Assembly (NCBI RefSeq): GCF_000417875.1
Contig: NW_006920894.1
Location: 228,417 to 292,416, forward strand
Length of the DNA stretch: 64,000 nucleotides
Source of the DNA: Pseudozyma flocculosa PF-1
Lineage: Eukaryota; Basidiomycota; Ustilaginomycetes; Ustilaginales; Ustilaginaceae
Direction: 5' to 3'
Below are positions 21,822 through 37,563 of the stretch, in pieces. A model generated the notes under the pieces. It had not been told where the DNA came from. It saw nothing but the letters and a program-made list of their open reading frames with translations, and searched no databases. The position numbers and the translations under genes are program-made. How positions within the stretch are numbered: position 1 is the first letter of the stretch; each line of letters begins with the position of its first letter.

Positions 21822-24800
21822 GTACCTACCCTCCATCTGAGCTGATTTCGCTGGCAGGTGCGCACACAAAGGCTGCAGCAGCTGGGCGAGTGCGCCCCAC
21901 TTCCTGTACCTGCACGCGTGTGTACCGGTAGGTGTGGCTTCGACGGATGGGTCCGTGTCCGCGCGCGCCGATACGGTACCGCTCTCTGTTCACATCACAG
22001 CGGCAAAGGCGGCCCACGGAGCTTGATTAGGACTACGGTACCTCTCGCGTGCCGCGAGCCGTCTCGGATAGATCATGGGTGCGATGCCAGGCCAGGCGGC
22101 TGGCTGCGCGGGTCCCCGAACGCAGCGCGTCGATAGGTCCACCCGCCCTGCCTGCCCTGCTCCGCGGGCCAAGCGAGAAAGAGACTCTGGAACGCGAGAT
22201 GTTGAGAGTAGCGTGTCACCTAGGGCCTCTTGGACTCTTAGACTGGAATCACGGCAACAACTGGCGCGGCCATTTTGCACCACGGCAACGGCAACGGCCG
22301 GGCCAGACTTGCGGTTAGGTCTGCAACGTCGTGAGAGCGTGGAGAGCTTCTAGACGACGAACGCGCGACCGAGGGGAAAGCAGAGCTTTGTCTTGCGCAC
22401 AGCGGGAGTTGGCGGGCAACGCCGCCGATGTTCGCTCCCGAGGCGACCTTGGACGCACGCTTGTGACTGACTTGACAGCAGCGCCACCGACCGGGGTGAC
22501 GGCGAGTCTCACTCATGTAGCGCCTGAAGCCCGAGGAGACGGAGTCGATCTAGGCACCTGCCGGTGCCGGCACGCCGACATGCTACAGACTAGATGGAGA
22601 GAGTTCCCGTTGCGAGCATCGCAGCTTCATGGCCATCGTCAGCGGACAGCGGGACGGTCCCAGAGACACCATTCGCTGCCCGTCATAACCTCTGACCGTG
22701 GGAAGGACGGCCTCACCTCGACATATGGGCTACGGATCCAACCGAGTGGCCGAAATGGCAGCGGACAATCAAGAATGAATGATGGCACGTGCCTAAAATA
22801 GGCACACACACCCCGGCGACCTGCCATCGACGGTGCGCTCGTTGCCCGGGTCGAGTGGTCGACCAGGGAGCGCCCTCGCGACGATTCTACGTCGGCGAAC
22901 ATCGTACCGGTGTTGAACCGCCGCACTCTTCCAAGCAGTCAAGGCTTTCGAGTGGTGCGATCTCCACGGAGGGACAGTCGTGACCGCATCAACGGGGCGA
23001 TGCCACTTCGAGGCCGCAGTACCCATGCCGCAAGCGTGACAACTGGACAAACATAGATCCCTACCCTCCTTAGACGCCGGCAGCGCCAAGAGGGCGCCGT
23101 ACACCGAGCACGCGCGGGCAAAGCATAACGTCGGGTCGGCTCGGCGAACCCCGACCCGAATCACGAATATGTATGCTTTGCGTCGCGGGGTCATGCTGTT
23201 GCAAGTCTCGGTGGAAAACTAGGTCGCCGACCCAAGGGAGCGGGAGCGGGAGCGTCGACGGTGGCGCAGCGGCGTGTCGACGACAGCATGCTTCGGCGTC
23301 CGCTCCGCCGACGTACGACCACATGTGTCTGCTGTGTTTGTGGAAGCATTGCTGCGCAGCTGATTGGCCCGGCTGAGCATCGCGCGGGTCGCCGCGACGA
23401 TGCCCGTGGCGACCCGGCGCACTGGCCACGCCACAGCGGCGGTAGCGGTGCTGTGCTGCTGTCAGGCCCAGCTTTGCGGCGTCGGGCCCTAGCTGTGATC
23501 CGGTCCGGCTGAACGTCGAGCGTTACGTTTGTAGGTTCTTGAATGGACCGGGCGAGGCCTCTCACGGCGACGACGCATCTCTCTCTCAGCTGACCAGCGC
23601 CCGCCCACCTTTTGATGGACGAGGTCCAGGTCGACGTGGGGATCAGTGGACTGGACGAGTCAGGGCCATCGATAGGACCGTGGGTGAGGCAGGCCAGGCG
23701 GTGTCGAGCAGATGGGGCCAAGTGGAGGGCTCCTCGAGGCGAACTGCAGTGCTCAACCCTAGCCACGGTGCCCTGCCGCACTAAGACTCTATCTGGCAGC
23801 CTCTGGCTGGCTGCGCCCATGGTGCGTGATGCGCTCATGCCTGCGTGGATTGACCGCTCGCCTGTCGGCGGCGGCGAAAACCCGAGACGGGGGCCAAACA
23901 CCAGCAGCCTCGTCGGTCACCGGAACCGCCCGGCAGAAGGCAGGAGGCTCGAGGAGCAGTCTCTCTGACGCTCCGAGACATGGCGCGCGACTCTGGCCTT
24001 GGGCTCGTGTAGGTTGCTGGGCAGCAAGCAAGCAGATGAGAGCGAGCGGTATCGAAGCTCCGCTGCGGCCAACGACGCAGCCTTCGAGCTGCTAGACCGT
24101 CTCGCGAGCACCGCCGCGATGCCGCCCATGGAGCTGGTGATGCTCCCGCTCGCTGCGGTAAGAGAGGCTGACCAGGCGATTGACACCGGGCGAAGGCAGG
24201 TGCTGTCCAGACAGAAGGCGGTCAGATAGGGCCGCTTCCTCGCTGCTTGGCGGCGAGATATATTATTTGGCGCTCCATCGAGTCGTCGCCGACCTTGACC
24301 CCGCACTCATCTGCGCTGGTGCGGGCCGCGGTATGTACTAACAGGCTTCTAGGGTGATCCCGGTTGGAGCGCCCAGCAGAAGAGGCAGGCGGTGCTTGCC
24401 GTCTGGCGATAGCGAGCAGCAGCTGGCGCGCTGGATTCCATCTGGCGGGGCGACGGTGGTCGTATCAGCTGCTCTCCTCTGCGGGCTGTTGAAAATGGTG
24501 GTCATAGAGGTGGCAAACCTGGGCCTCTGCGGCTCCCCCGACCAGGCGGCCCGACTCGCATTTCCTGGTGCCGATGAATTGAAACAAGCAGCAGCCAGAT
24601 GGATGGAGGGGCAAACGGGCGTGGGCGCGGATTTCAAATCGACGCGGCGCCCAGAGGCCAGAGACTAGAGGCAGGCCGGTCGGGCGGACCGCCCGTTTGT
24701 CTGTCTGTCAGGCAGGCCAGCCTGACTGGCCCGACCAGTCGTGGCAGAAGCAACCCTGCGAGCCGGCCAGGCAGGCAGGCAGAATAGGCAAGCAAGCAAG

Positions 24801-24927
24801 CTCTCGGCCCTTGCGCTCATGCATGCTGTAGCCTGCCTGCCTGGCTGCCTGCCTACCTGAGTGACGGTTCGTTCGCCCGCCCTGCCTGCTTGCCCCATGC
24901 CCTGGGTCGGGCGGGCCTGACGGGTTG

Positions 24928-24937
24928 CCTGGCCAGG
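24928..24937. repeat. CCTGGCCAGG palindrome
   Basis: Perfect 10-bp palindrome upstream of the SRPK-type kinase gene, embedded in CCTGCC-rich sequence. Confidence 0.8.
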
Positions 24938-25969
24938 CCTGGTCGCTTGGGCTGTGTCGTCTGCCCCTCGTCGTTCCGGCTCCACCCAGCCTGGTCCGTA
25001 TCACCGCTCGACCGCGCTGCCCTGCCCTGCCCTGCCCGCTCTCCCTTCGCGCCTCGGGAATCCCCCTTTCTCTGCTCCCTATCTCGCCCGTCCATCACCC
25101 CACCTTGCTCGTCTCTTGAACCTCTGGCTCGACCTTTCTCCACCATCATCACACACCCGTCCCCACCCTCTCGACCCCATCACCCACGCTCCATCGCCGC
25201 GCGTGCCTGTCGCTCACCTATCGCTCCTGTTCATCTTCGGTCACGCCGCCCGCTCTCTGCACGCATCGACCCCTCTGCCATCGCGACTGTCCCCTGGCGT
25301 TCGCGTTGCCTGTCGCCCCTCGGCCCTCCCGCTTGTTCCGCTCGACGTTTCACGCTTCAAGCCACGACGGGATCCACGGCGCTGCTCCACATACGAAGCC
25401 AAGCTCGGACCGCCCTGGTGCCTGCCATCCTCACCCAGCCCGCCTACACCTGCCTTAGTCTTCATCGTCGGTCGGATCCAGCCGACATACGCCCTTGCTG
25501 TCACCGGGAGCGTCTCGTCGCCAACACTTTCCTCCTCTCGCCAACCGTTGTTGGCTCATCTCGCGGCTTCGTGCCGACTCTTTCGGACCAGCTCCGACCG
25601 CCTTCGCCACATCCGCTCGAGCAGCGCCTCGGTCTGCGTCTACACGTCGACTGATCGGCCAGCCGTCGACAGATCTCGCTCTCCCCTGTCGGCGCTGTTG
25701 TGATTGAGCGTTTGCATCGATCATCGCCCGATCATTGCGTCTCCACTTGCGCAGACCCGCCCTGCTCGCCGTCTGCACTCGTTGATCGTTAGCGCCCAAC
25801 GCCTCGTTCTCCGCACCAGCCCGACAAGCTCGTCCACGACCCCAGCGACGGCCTACTACCACTGTCCCCCCGCCCAACTCCTGTCGACTGCGCGTCAGCA
25901 CCGCGGCATCTCCTTTCAGGCTCGTTTCGGTCCTGTCTCAGGGGCGGCCTCATACACGAACAGGGCAAG

Positions 25970-29196
<3,227 letters not shown>

Positions 29197-30428
29197 CGAG
29201 GTGACCATCCTCCGGCGCCGCGGTGTTCGCCCGTTGGGCTTCGTCGCCCACCCGACTCGAATCAAGATACCAGCGCGACGAGTCGTTCAGGCGTCGTTGG
29301 TGGGCACGAAGCCCGCCCTCGGAGATGCACGAGGCGGATCAGATCGATTTGCTCGGCATGCCCGCCGTCTCGCGGCCGCGTGTCGCTGGGCCGCTCGATC
29401 TGGGAGCCTGGCGCCGCCTGCGTGGAACGTTGGATTCGAGGCCGAAAGAGGAGAGTCCGGACCAAGATACCGATACCCACACCCTTTCCGCCATTCCTCT
29501 GCCCCCATCCGCCTCTGGACCGCCCGCTGCCCTTTCCGATAGGTTCCAAGCCCCATTCACCACGGACCCTCGGCCCGCTCGGGCCCCTACCGATTCTTGG
29601 CCTTGTTGCTCTCCTTCTTCGCTGCCCGCACAGCCACGTCCTCGGCAGGGGAGCTGATTCGCAGCCGCTGGCGTCTAGGTGCCACCGCTGGCGTCGCGGA
29701 GCGGTGATACCTTGGGCGTGGTATCGTCGCCGTCGTAGTCCCACCTTCCTTCCCCTCCATCGTCCGCCCAACCATAGACGTCTCTTCTTCCGGCATTCCC
29801 TGTCGTCCACCTTCCGACTCCTCCCGCAGTCCATCCTGTCTTCTCGCCCCCTCCTCCTCCATGTCGCAAACGAGGGGGATGTAGGGTTGGTCGTCTTCAC
29901 CATCCTATGCTCAGTCCGACCTCTTTCCCCCCCGTTGCCACGCCCTCATTGCGTCAAGTCTTTGTACACTCTATCCATTCGATCCGCGTTCAATTCCACA
30001 CATTCGCACGCCTTGTTCCCTTTTCTGCATCTCGCCGCCCCGCACCGCCCCGCCTGACTGCACGTCTGGTATGAGGCAGACGCTTGCGATTGTTCTGGGC
30101 CTCGGGGGCGTGGTGGCTTTGTCCCTAGCCCCGATCGTGGTTCGGTGTGCTTCATCAAAGATGGGTCACCTCGATCTGGTCTGGCAGGCCTGCGCGTGGA
30201 CGTCGCGTTGATGGCACCCGACGCGCGCTGGTGGGTGTTGGCTGGCGGGAAGAAACCAAAGGTGGAGGAGCGGAGGTTGCTTTCGCCTGCTCCCCCTCTC
30301 TCACCTTGCTCTTTTGATCCCTCGACTCACTCTCCACCGGCCAACGGTCTCTCTAGGGTCCCATCACCTCGCCGAGCACCGACCAGCATGGCCTCACCAC
30401 CCACTCTGACCGGAAAGAGCGAAGCAAG
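29197..30428. promoter_or_regulatory. Spacer upstream of PIF1
   Basis: This 1.2 kb spacer between tandem genes holds the SRPK 3' UTR and the PIF1 promoter and leader. It is C/T-rich at 29740-30060. A small upstream frame (30388-30432) overlaps the PIF1 start codon. No other gene was seen. Confidence 0.55.
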
Positions 30429-30432
30429 ATGA
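30388..30432 (+). promoter_or_regulatory. Upstream open reading frame overlapping the PIF1 start
   Basis: ATG at 30388 opens 14 codons ([14 protein letters not shown]) and stops with TGA at 30430-30432, so stop and main start share the four bases ATGA. The frame lies one base out of phase with PIF1. If the leader extends this far, it would force leaky scanning or stop-start reinitiation. Confidence 0.5.
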
Positions 30433-33366
30433 CAGCGCAGCCAGCCAAACGACCCCGCTGGCAAATCTACCGCGACCGCGCCATCGCCAACAAGCGGCAA
30501 CGCACCGTATCGAAAGAAGACCGCGGTCTCGACCCGACACGGCCGGACCCGAGCCGTCCACGTCTTTTCGCTGGACCGCAGGAGGAGGAGGATCAGAAGA
30601 GGGCGATACTGAGCGGACCGTTCCACCAAGACGAGCGTGGCCGTCGCAAGGTCTACGCCGTCTTCTCCAATCAGGGAACCGCTCAGGATGCCCTGTTTGA
30701 CCGGAGGGAGGCGGCGGAGAGATGGGTGAGTCGTCACGTTCTTGTTTTGCTCGAGGTGCCACCCTGACGTCGAGAGGCTGACACTGGCCGCTCTGGAGTC
30801 GGGCTAAATCGCAGGCCGAGGACCGTCCGGGGGCGAGGATGAGGATCTTCTGGGACGACAGCAAGGCCCGCGAATGGATCGCCTCCTTGGCTCACAGCGC
30901 TGCGACTGGTGATGCTGCCGCGTGCGATTGCGACGACAGAGGCTCGCCGATGCCGGAGATTAAGCTCGCCGCCCTCGACACACCGCCCTACCGCGTCGAG
31001 ACGGCCATCCTGGGGCTCAAGGCTGAGGACAAGCCCGACGCCGAGTGGAAGGACGGCCTCGCTGCCCTTGCAGACCCTCACAAGGCGCTCGCCCCAGCCA
31101 AGGTCGGACGGCCGCCGCGTCCAGAGACCGAGAAGGTCAAGCCGCCCCCCAAGATCCAGCTCTCCGCCGAGCAAGAAGAGGCGAAACGGCTTGCGGTGCT
31201 GGGCGGCTCCTCGCTCTTCATCACCGGCGGCGCAGGTACCGGCAAGTCGGTCCTGATCCGCGAGATTGTCAAGGCGTTCCAGGCAAAGGACTACGAGATC
31301 GCCGTCACGGCGACGACGGGCATCGCAGGCCTCAACATCCAGGGATCCACGATCCACAGCTGGGCGGGCATCGGCCTCGGCAACGGTACGCCTCGGATGC
31401 TGGCGGAAAAGATCTCGAGCAAGCGCGACCTCGTGTGGCGGTGGAGGCGGGTCGAGGTGCTGGTCATCGACGAGGTGTCGATGCTCGACGCGCTGCTCTT
31501 CGACAAGCTCGAGGCGGTGGCCAGGGCGGTCCGCAAGGACCCGCGACCGTTCGGAGGCATCCAGCTGATCCTCTGCGGCGACTTCTTCCAGCTGCCGCCC
31601 GTCGTCGTCGAGACGAGGAGCAACGGCCACCTCGACCCCGAGCTCGAGCAGAAGAAGGCGTACCTGCTCAAGCGGGGCTCGTACCGATCCAACTTTGTGT
31701 TTGACGCTCTCTCGTGGTCGAACTGCGTACCGCGCACGATCGCCCTCAAGCGCGTGTTCCGGCAGACGGAGAAGGACCTTGTCCACCACCTCGACTGCCT
31801 GCGCCGAGGCCGCACCGACCCGGACATCGTCCGCTTCTTGACCGCGCTTGATCGGCCGATCGACTGCTCCGACGGCATCATGCCGACCGAGCTCTTTTCG
31901 AAGAAGAAGGAGGTCGAGGCTGCCAACGTCGCCCGGTTGCAGGCGCTGCACGGCTTCCCCTACTCCTTCAAGGCCGACGATGTCGTCAATCCGGCCTGCC
32001 TCGAAAGGATCGCGGAGGCCGAACGCAGCCGATTCGCCGGCATCTACCTGAGCGAGCTCAAGAGGAGCACGATTGCGCCGGACTGGATCGAGCTGAGGGC
32101 CGGCGCGCAGGTCATGCTCACCAAGAACTTGACCAACGGCCTGGTCAACGGCAGCGTCGGCGTGATCGTCGCCTTTGCGTCGTTGGACGACCACGAGGTG
32201 GCCCGGGACCACAACGGCAACCTCTGGTTCCGCCGCGAGGGCCACAAGGGCCGCGTCCAGATCGCCCAGAGCGCTGTGGGCTCCAAGAACCGCGCCGTCA
32301 CCGACTTTGCCGCCAAAGTCGACTGCAAGCCCAAGGCGAAGGAGCCCGACGCCAGCGCACTGCCCCTGTTTGCGGCGCGCGTCAAGGAGGTTTCGGACGA
32401 CTCGCTGCGGAGCTCCCGCAAGTGGCCCGTCGTCCGCTTCTCAAAGGGCCTGGCCAGGGACGAGTCGATCGAGATGCTGGTCCCATCGATGCCCTTTGAC
32501 TTTGAGTCGGCTGTGTCTGGGAAGACGGTCGCGACGCGTAAGCAGGTGAGTGTCGTGGGACCATCGTGCTCAGCGCCGTGCCGGTCTTTGCTCAACGAGG
32601 CTGACCCTTGTCTCTGATCGATTTCGTCCTCAGGTGCCACTGATCCTGGCTTGGTGAGTGCGCCGGCGAGGCCGTGTGCGGAACTTTCTCGCAAGACGAT
32701 GCGCTGACGACCGCCTGTGACTCCCGCCGATGCTCTTACGCTGGCTGACCAGGGCCGTGTCGATACACAAAGGCCAAGGACAGACGCTGCCGCGAGTCAA
32801 GGTCAATCTCGGCAGCGTGTTCGAGAGCGGTGAGCAGGCTGTGGCTTCTCGCGGGCGGAAGGTCGCCCTACGAGGTCTGTGAGCTCACGCTTCTGCTTCG
32901 ACCGTCTGTCCCTCCGTGTTGGATAGGTCAAGCCTATGTGGCGCTTTCGCGAGCGACGTGCGTCGAAGGACTGCAGGTGCTCAACTTCAGCGCAGAGTGA
33001 GTGTTGCGAGCGCTCATCGACATGCTCTGGAGCGCGTTGCTGATATCCTCGATCCGTGACGGTGCCGCGTCTTGGCCCCGCAGGAAAATCTTCGCCGAGG
33101 AGCGGGTCATCGAGTGGTATCGGGAGCTGGAGGAGGAGCAGGGGCGCAACAAGCGCGAAGGGAGTGGGTCAGAAGAGCAAGAGTCAGAGCCGACAACATC
33201 GAAGGTCGAAGCAGAGGCAGGGGCGGTGGCGAAGCCAGGGGCCGACGAGGAGGTGGTCGAGATCAAGAAGGAAGATTTCTACACGGCCGCCGCGCCGCAC
33301 GAGCAGGCGCCCGAGGTCATTGTCATCCCGGATAGCCAGCCGATGCAGGCGATTCAGTGCTGCTAG
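30429..33366 (+). CDS. PIF1: PIF1-family 5'-3' DNA helicase
   Basis: Superfamily 1B helicase that unwinds G-quadruplexes and acts at telomeres, replication forks and often mitochondrial DNA. Exons 30429-30725, 30815-32545, 32634-32653 (20 nt), 32753-32829, 32927-32996 and 33084-33366 keep frame and give 825 residues. Motif I is [16 protein letters not shown] (about residue 237), followed by [20 protein letters not shown] (Ia), [12 protein letters not shown] (II), [12 protein letters not shown] (III) and [11 protein letters not shown] (IV). The small last exons rebuild [20 protein letters not shown] (V) and [19 protein letters not shown] (VI), which confirms the splicing. The C-terminus is Glu-rich. 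Residues 1-200 are variable. The start has an overlapping upstream frame, so a longer N-terminus from another exon cannot be excluded. Confidence 0.94.
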
Positions 33367-33820
33367 CAGCCATCATCATATACGACGAAGGAGGGCAACC
33401 CATGGCTGCGCAGTCGCGGCCAAAGCGTCGTCACGGGCCTCTCCCGCCAGGCATGCCCCTGTCTCGGCCCCTTCCGCCCGTAACTCCACGAACCTTTTCC
33501 GTCACACAGTCACCTTCTCAGCATCACAGGCACGGCCGCAGTGTCGTTGTAAGACATCCCAGACAGTCCATGGTCACACGTAGCAGGCAGGCCCTCATCC
33601 GCCGTCCCAGACTGCTCCTCAACCAAAGTCGTTGAGAGTAGCGGAGCAGGGCCCTGATCCTCTCGTGCGAGATTGCAGCGTGACCAGACCTGGCGCACGG
33701 ACCGACACATGAACCCGTGGGGGTCGCTTCTTGCTCCACATCCTCGGCCGCTTTCCGCTGCCTTAGCTTCCTCTCTCGCCATCGGTTGCCCGCATTCCCC
33801 TCTGTCCGCCGCCGACCGCC
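33367..33820. promoter_or_regulatory. Spacer upstream of the SNARE gene
   Basis: This 454 bp spacer lies between tandem genes. I looked for an upstream exon that could give the SNARE an N-terminal domain and found none that is convincing. Confidence 0.5.
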
Positions 33821-34314
33821 ATGGCGGCACAACCGTCCTCGTCGCCGTCCGCGAGTCCACCCCTTCTCCCTCCGGACGTCCCAGCGAATCCGTTCGCCGA
33901 CGACGACGGAGACGACCACGGTCCGCTCTACGCCTCGCAGCAGGAGCAAATCACGCGACAGGATGAGCACCTCGACAACCTCACCGCGTCCATAGCACGG
34001 CAGCAGCAGCTCTCGCTGCAGATGGGCGACGAGCTCGATCTCCACCACGATCTCTTGAACGAATTCGATCAGGACGCAGAGCGGACGGGCCTCAGGCTCG
34101 GCGGGGCGAGCGATCGGTTAGAGACGTTGCGGAGAAGCGTCAAGGAGAACGGTGAGTTGCGGGGCGCCGTGGGGCCAACGGAGAAGCAGCAACGGCTCTT
34201 GTTGACTCGATAGTTCCACACTACTACTGCTCCTCGTGTGCTGCTCCAGGCTCGACGTACCTCATCTTTGGGCTGATCATCGTCCTCGTCCTCCTCATCG
34301 CCGTCTTCAAGTAG
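33821..34314 (+). CDS. Short tail-anchored Qc-SNARE (Syn8/Fsv1-like)
   Basis: Membrane-fusion SNARE, probably endosomal or Golgi. Exons 33821-34151 and 34250-34314 encode 131 residues. Residues about 45-110 form the SNARE coiled coil: QDEHLDNLTASIARQQQLSL, then QMGDELDLHHDLLNEFDQDA, then RLGGASDRLETLRRSVKEN. The zero-layer residue is the Gln of QMGDELD. Exon 2 supplies GSTYLIFGLIIVLVLLIAVFK, a C-terminal membrane anchor with one lumenal residue. The heptad sequence is most like fungal Syn8/Fsv1, but those usually carry an N-terminal helical domain of over 100 residues. Here only a Pro/Ser-rich segment precedes the SNARE motif, so it resembles Bet1/Sft1 in layout. Start: ATG at 33821 after a CT-rich leader. 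Confidence 0.85.
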
Positions 34315-36701
34315 ATGAGTTGCAGCCGTTCGAAGCAGCATGGCGCCCTCGGAACGGCATAGCCATGCTGGACTTACAGCGCGGTCGCTCTGTTCACGGC
34401 TCCTGGCGACCGAAGCGGGCCGGCTTACGAGAAGCTCGACATCGCACGTGGCGGTAGGACAGTCCTACACCGGATCCATGCTGTCTTGCGGGACGGACCC
34501 CACAACCCCATATCGACCCGCCATCTGGAACACCGCCGCCGACCGAGAGCGGTATGCGAGTGCGGTGCCGGACTGTCGTGCCCTCAGAAGATACGGTGAA
34601 GCTCGCCGTTGCCCTTTCAACCCTCTCTTCGCACGGTTTCCCGAAGGCGTTGCACGGCTGAGCAACCGAGCGTCAAGCCCCACATATCGGACTCGACAGC
34701 ACAAGGCGAAGGCAAAGAGCGGCTGAGCGGCGAAACTGGGCTTCCCCATGCACGGACGGCACGGCCCGACGACTCAGAAAGGCGGGGAAAGGGATCAGGG
34801 TCGACAAACACCGTGCCTGATCCTTCCTTCAGCTCGGCGTTGGCGAGACAGAAGAACTTTTTGGACACCGACTTGCTCAACATTCCCCGCGCGATGGAAG
34901 CGGGCGGGGCTGGGCTGTGTGCCAGAGCGCGCGGTGTCTTTATCCGAGCACGGCCGGCCGGAACGGATGGTGTCGGCGGTCTGGTCGAGCTCGATCGAGC
35001 TCGAGGCCGAGGTCGTGTGTGAGGTCGCTCCGAGCGGAGCTGGGGAACGTGCGCGGGCCGCTGCGGTCGTCGGTCGGCTCCCTAGAAGGTCGTCGAACAA
35101 TCCATCATGCTGAATCTCGCCGAGCAGGCTGGAGAGGAGGCGGCCCGAACCAAAGGTGTGGTTGCGGATTGATCCTCTCGTGTGCTTTAGGTACCTACCT
35201 GGGTGCCGAGCTGGCGGTAGCGGTACCGTGCCGAATGGGCTGAGTCTAAGACGCCGTGCGGGCCATGGCAAGGAGTAGAGCGAGCGCCAGGAGCCACGTT
35301 GATCTTGATCTTGATCTCCGACTTGCAGTCACCCCCACACGACGGCATGCAACGGCATCGTGGCGTATGTTTGCCGTGCCGTTGCTGGAGCGGGACAGGG
35401 CCATGTACCCCGCTCCCCGCAAACAGCGGGGCCACGCACGGTGGCCTGGCGAGCGCACAGCGGGCGAGCGGAGGCGGTACCGCTCGTCGGTGCACGCTGA
35501 TTACCTTATCAGTGGTGGCTCCGCTGGTGATCCGAGAGTGGAGCGTGGTACCGCTACGGTATCACAACGTGGGCGCAGCGTGGAGGAGAGCGGGGCAGCA
35601 TCCCGAGATACGGGACGGATCATGAAGCGGGCTCGGCCCTGAGCGCCTCAACGAGGCCGAGGCCACGCGCGGCATGCGATGCAGGCCTGGCAAGGCCGCC
35701 GATGGGTTCGGCACCGTCCCGATCCGAAGTTGCTCCGAGAGCCGAGACCGTACACGCGGGTCGAGGTCCAAGCACGAAAGACCAAACGTGGCTCGTCAGG
35801 CCAGCCTGGGGGGGGTTCGATGTGGTCTTCACCTGTCGTCCTGATGCAACATCGCTTCCGATTCGAGGATGCTCCTTGGTCCAGCGCCCTGGTGCCGCGC
35901 GACCCGGACAAACCCCTTGGCGCGACAAAGGGGCGCGGAAATTTTTTAACCGGTGCGTGCCGGCTAGGCACAGGGCGCCAGCCGGAGTTTTCTCTTGCCT
36001 TGGTGGGCCCGGGCTGGCCGGCCAAGTCCAAAGGCCAAGCAAAAGACGCGGCCCACTCAATTTCTCTTGGCCTTTCGTCCCAGCCAAGAATACAGTACTG
36101 CAGGTGTTCACCGCCACGCTCCGTCCGCTCAAAGAGGTGTGAAGGGCGTCACTACTGTAGTAAGCAGTCGTCCTGCGGAGCGCGGCTCGGCGGCGCGGCG
36201 GCGTGGCAGGCCTGGCGTAGCGTGGATTCGACGTGGCGTGAAGTTGTGCCTATCGTCTGCCCGTCAAGCAGGTCCAACGATCCACCGGCTGTACCTGCCT
36301 TGGTCTGCACCGGTTCCGGGACCGTACCTACGTGCTGTACGACACCTGCGCGATCTGGCCGCTGCTGCTGCTCGCTTTGTCCAGGCGGAGGCGCATGCGA
36401 CGAAATTATTGTCCGACCGCAGCGCTCCGAGGGTCGAAGGTGGGAAAACTGCGCTTCGTCTCGAGGGCAGAGCGCGCAATTCCAGGCCAGGCCAGGTCAG
36501 GCGAGGCGGCGCCGCCAAACGTCGCCAACGATGTGCAGCCGTGTCTGAGTGACTGTTCGCAGCTCGGCGGGTTTGCCGAGGCGAGAGGCTGCCTTCCGCC
36601 ATACCGGTAGCATGCTGCTCAATCGAGATGGGCATGGCACCGACTGCTCTTAGCTTGCTCGTTTTCTGCTCGCACCTGGTTGGCCACGGTCGCCTCTTGC
36701 G

Positions 36702-36711
36702 CCTGGCCAGG
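36702..36711. repeat. CCTGGCCAGG palindrome
   Basis: Perfect 10-bp palindrome in the spacer upstream of the aquaglyceroporin gene. Confidence 0.8.
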
Positions 36712-37526
36712 CAGCTGAGGATGCAGCCTCGTCGGCTGATGCCGCCCTCGCTTGACCGGCGATGCTCCCACCTCGCCCTGTCTGGTCACGAAGAGAGCCA
36801 GCAGTAGTGCGGCAGCATCGTCCCCCGTACCTACTCACCCACGGCCGCAGTAGCGTGCGACGGACGTCGGCCTCTCGGGGCCATGGCTCGCTGCCACGAC
36901 CCGTCCCAGCTGGCCTCCTTGTCTTCGGCCTGGATGCATCCGCTCGCATGAACCTCTCGGGCCTACCACTTTGTCCGCTGGCAAAGAAGACGAGCCTCGT
37001 GACCGGCCAGGAGTGGCAGCTGTGTGCCCGTTCTTGTCAACGAGGGCTTGGCGGATCCGGCAATCCTACCCGTACCGGTACTTCGAAGAGTGCGGCCCGT
37101 TGGAAGGCGAGCACCTGTCTTTTCTGTGGCCAGCCAACCAGGAGCGTGGATCGGGGGTTCGGGCCGACGCTGGTTTGAGTCAAGAGGCGCCGGTGCCGTG
37201 TGCGCTGCATGGTGTTCGTACCGTGTGCACCGCGTTTGGTTTGCGCAGTGGTGCGGGACGACGACACGATGACCTCCCGTCGAGATCCTAGCTCCGATCG
37301 CGGCCTGCCCGGCCCTTTACCCGTCGCGTTTCGTCATCGCCTGCCAAGCGTCGTCGATGGTGCCGGACTGCGCTGACTTTTTCCCGCGGAATTTCAAGAT
37401 TTTGCTCGCCAGCAGAGGAAGCCAGAGCGTATGTGGAGAGGCTTGATGGTCGCTTGACCTTGCCTGGTCGCCCCTCCACGTCCCGCCTGTATCCCTCGGC
37501 CGTAATTCGAAGGTCATCCGAAGGGG

Positions 37527-37530
37527 CGAC

Positions 37531-37562
<32 letters not shown>

Positions 37563-37563
37563 C
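37527..37563. repeat. (GACGAG)n run
   Basis: GAC and GAG triplets alternate for about 37 bases in non-coding sequence. Confidence 0.85.

Larger units (their letters stand above)
19882..25969. other. 6.1 kb spacer without a supported gene
   Basis: No frame here resembles a known protein family. The longest open frames overlap each other on both strands and are low-complexity Arg/Ser/Pro sequence. Visible content: a GTATGTAC...GTACATAC inverted repeat (21796-21821), two CCTGGCCAGG palindromes (20723, 24928), CCTG/CTGT-type short repeats at 24700-24870, and a long C/T-rich stretch at about 24990-25960, probably the promoter and leader of the downstream kinase. A tRNA-like T-loop word near 21735 does not form a tRNA. 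Confidence 0.55.

Noticed and set aside
24890..25703. Two overlapping plus-strand frames of about 250 codons
   Set aside because: They lie in the C/T-rich leader upstream of the SRPK-type gene and are only Pro/Ser/Arg low-complexity sequence.
30734..32245. 503-codon open frame antisense to PIF1
   Set aside because: Shadow of the helicase exon, which itself contains all SF1 motifs.
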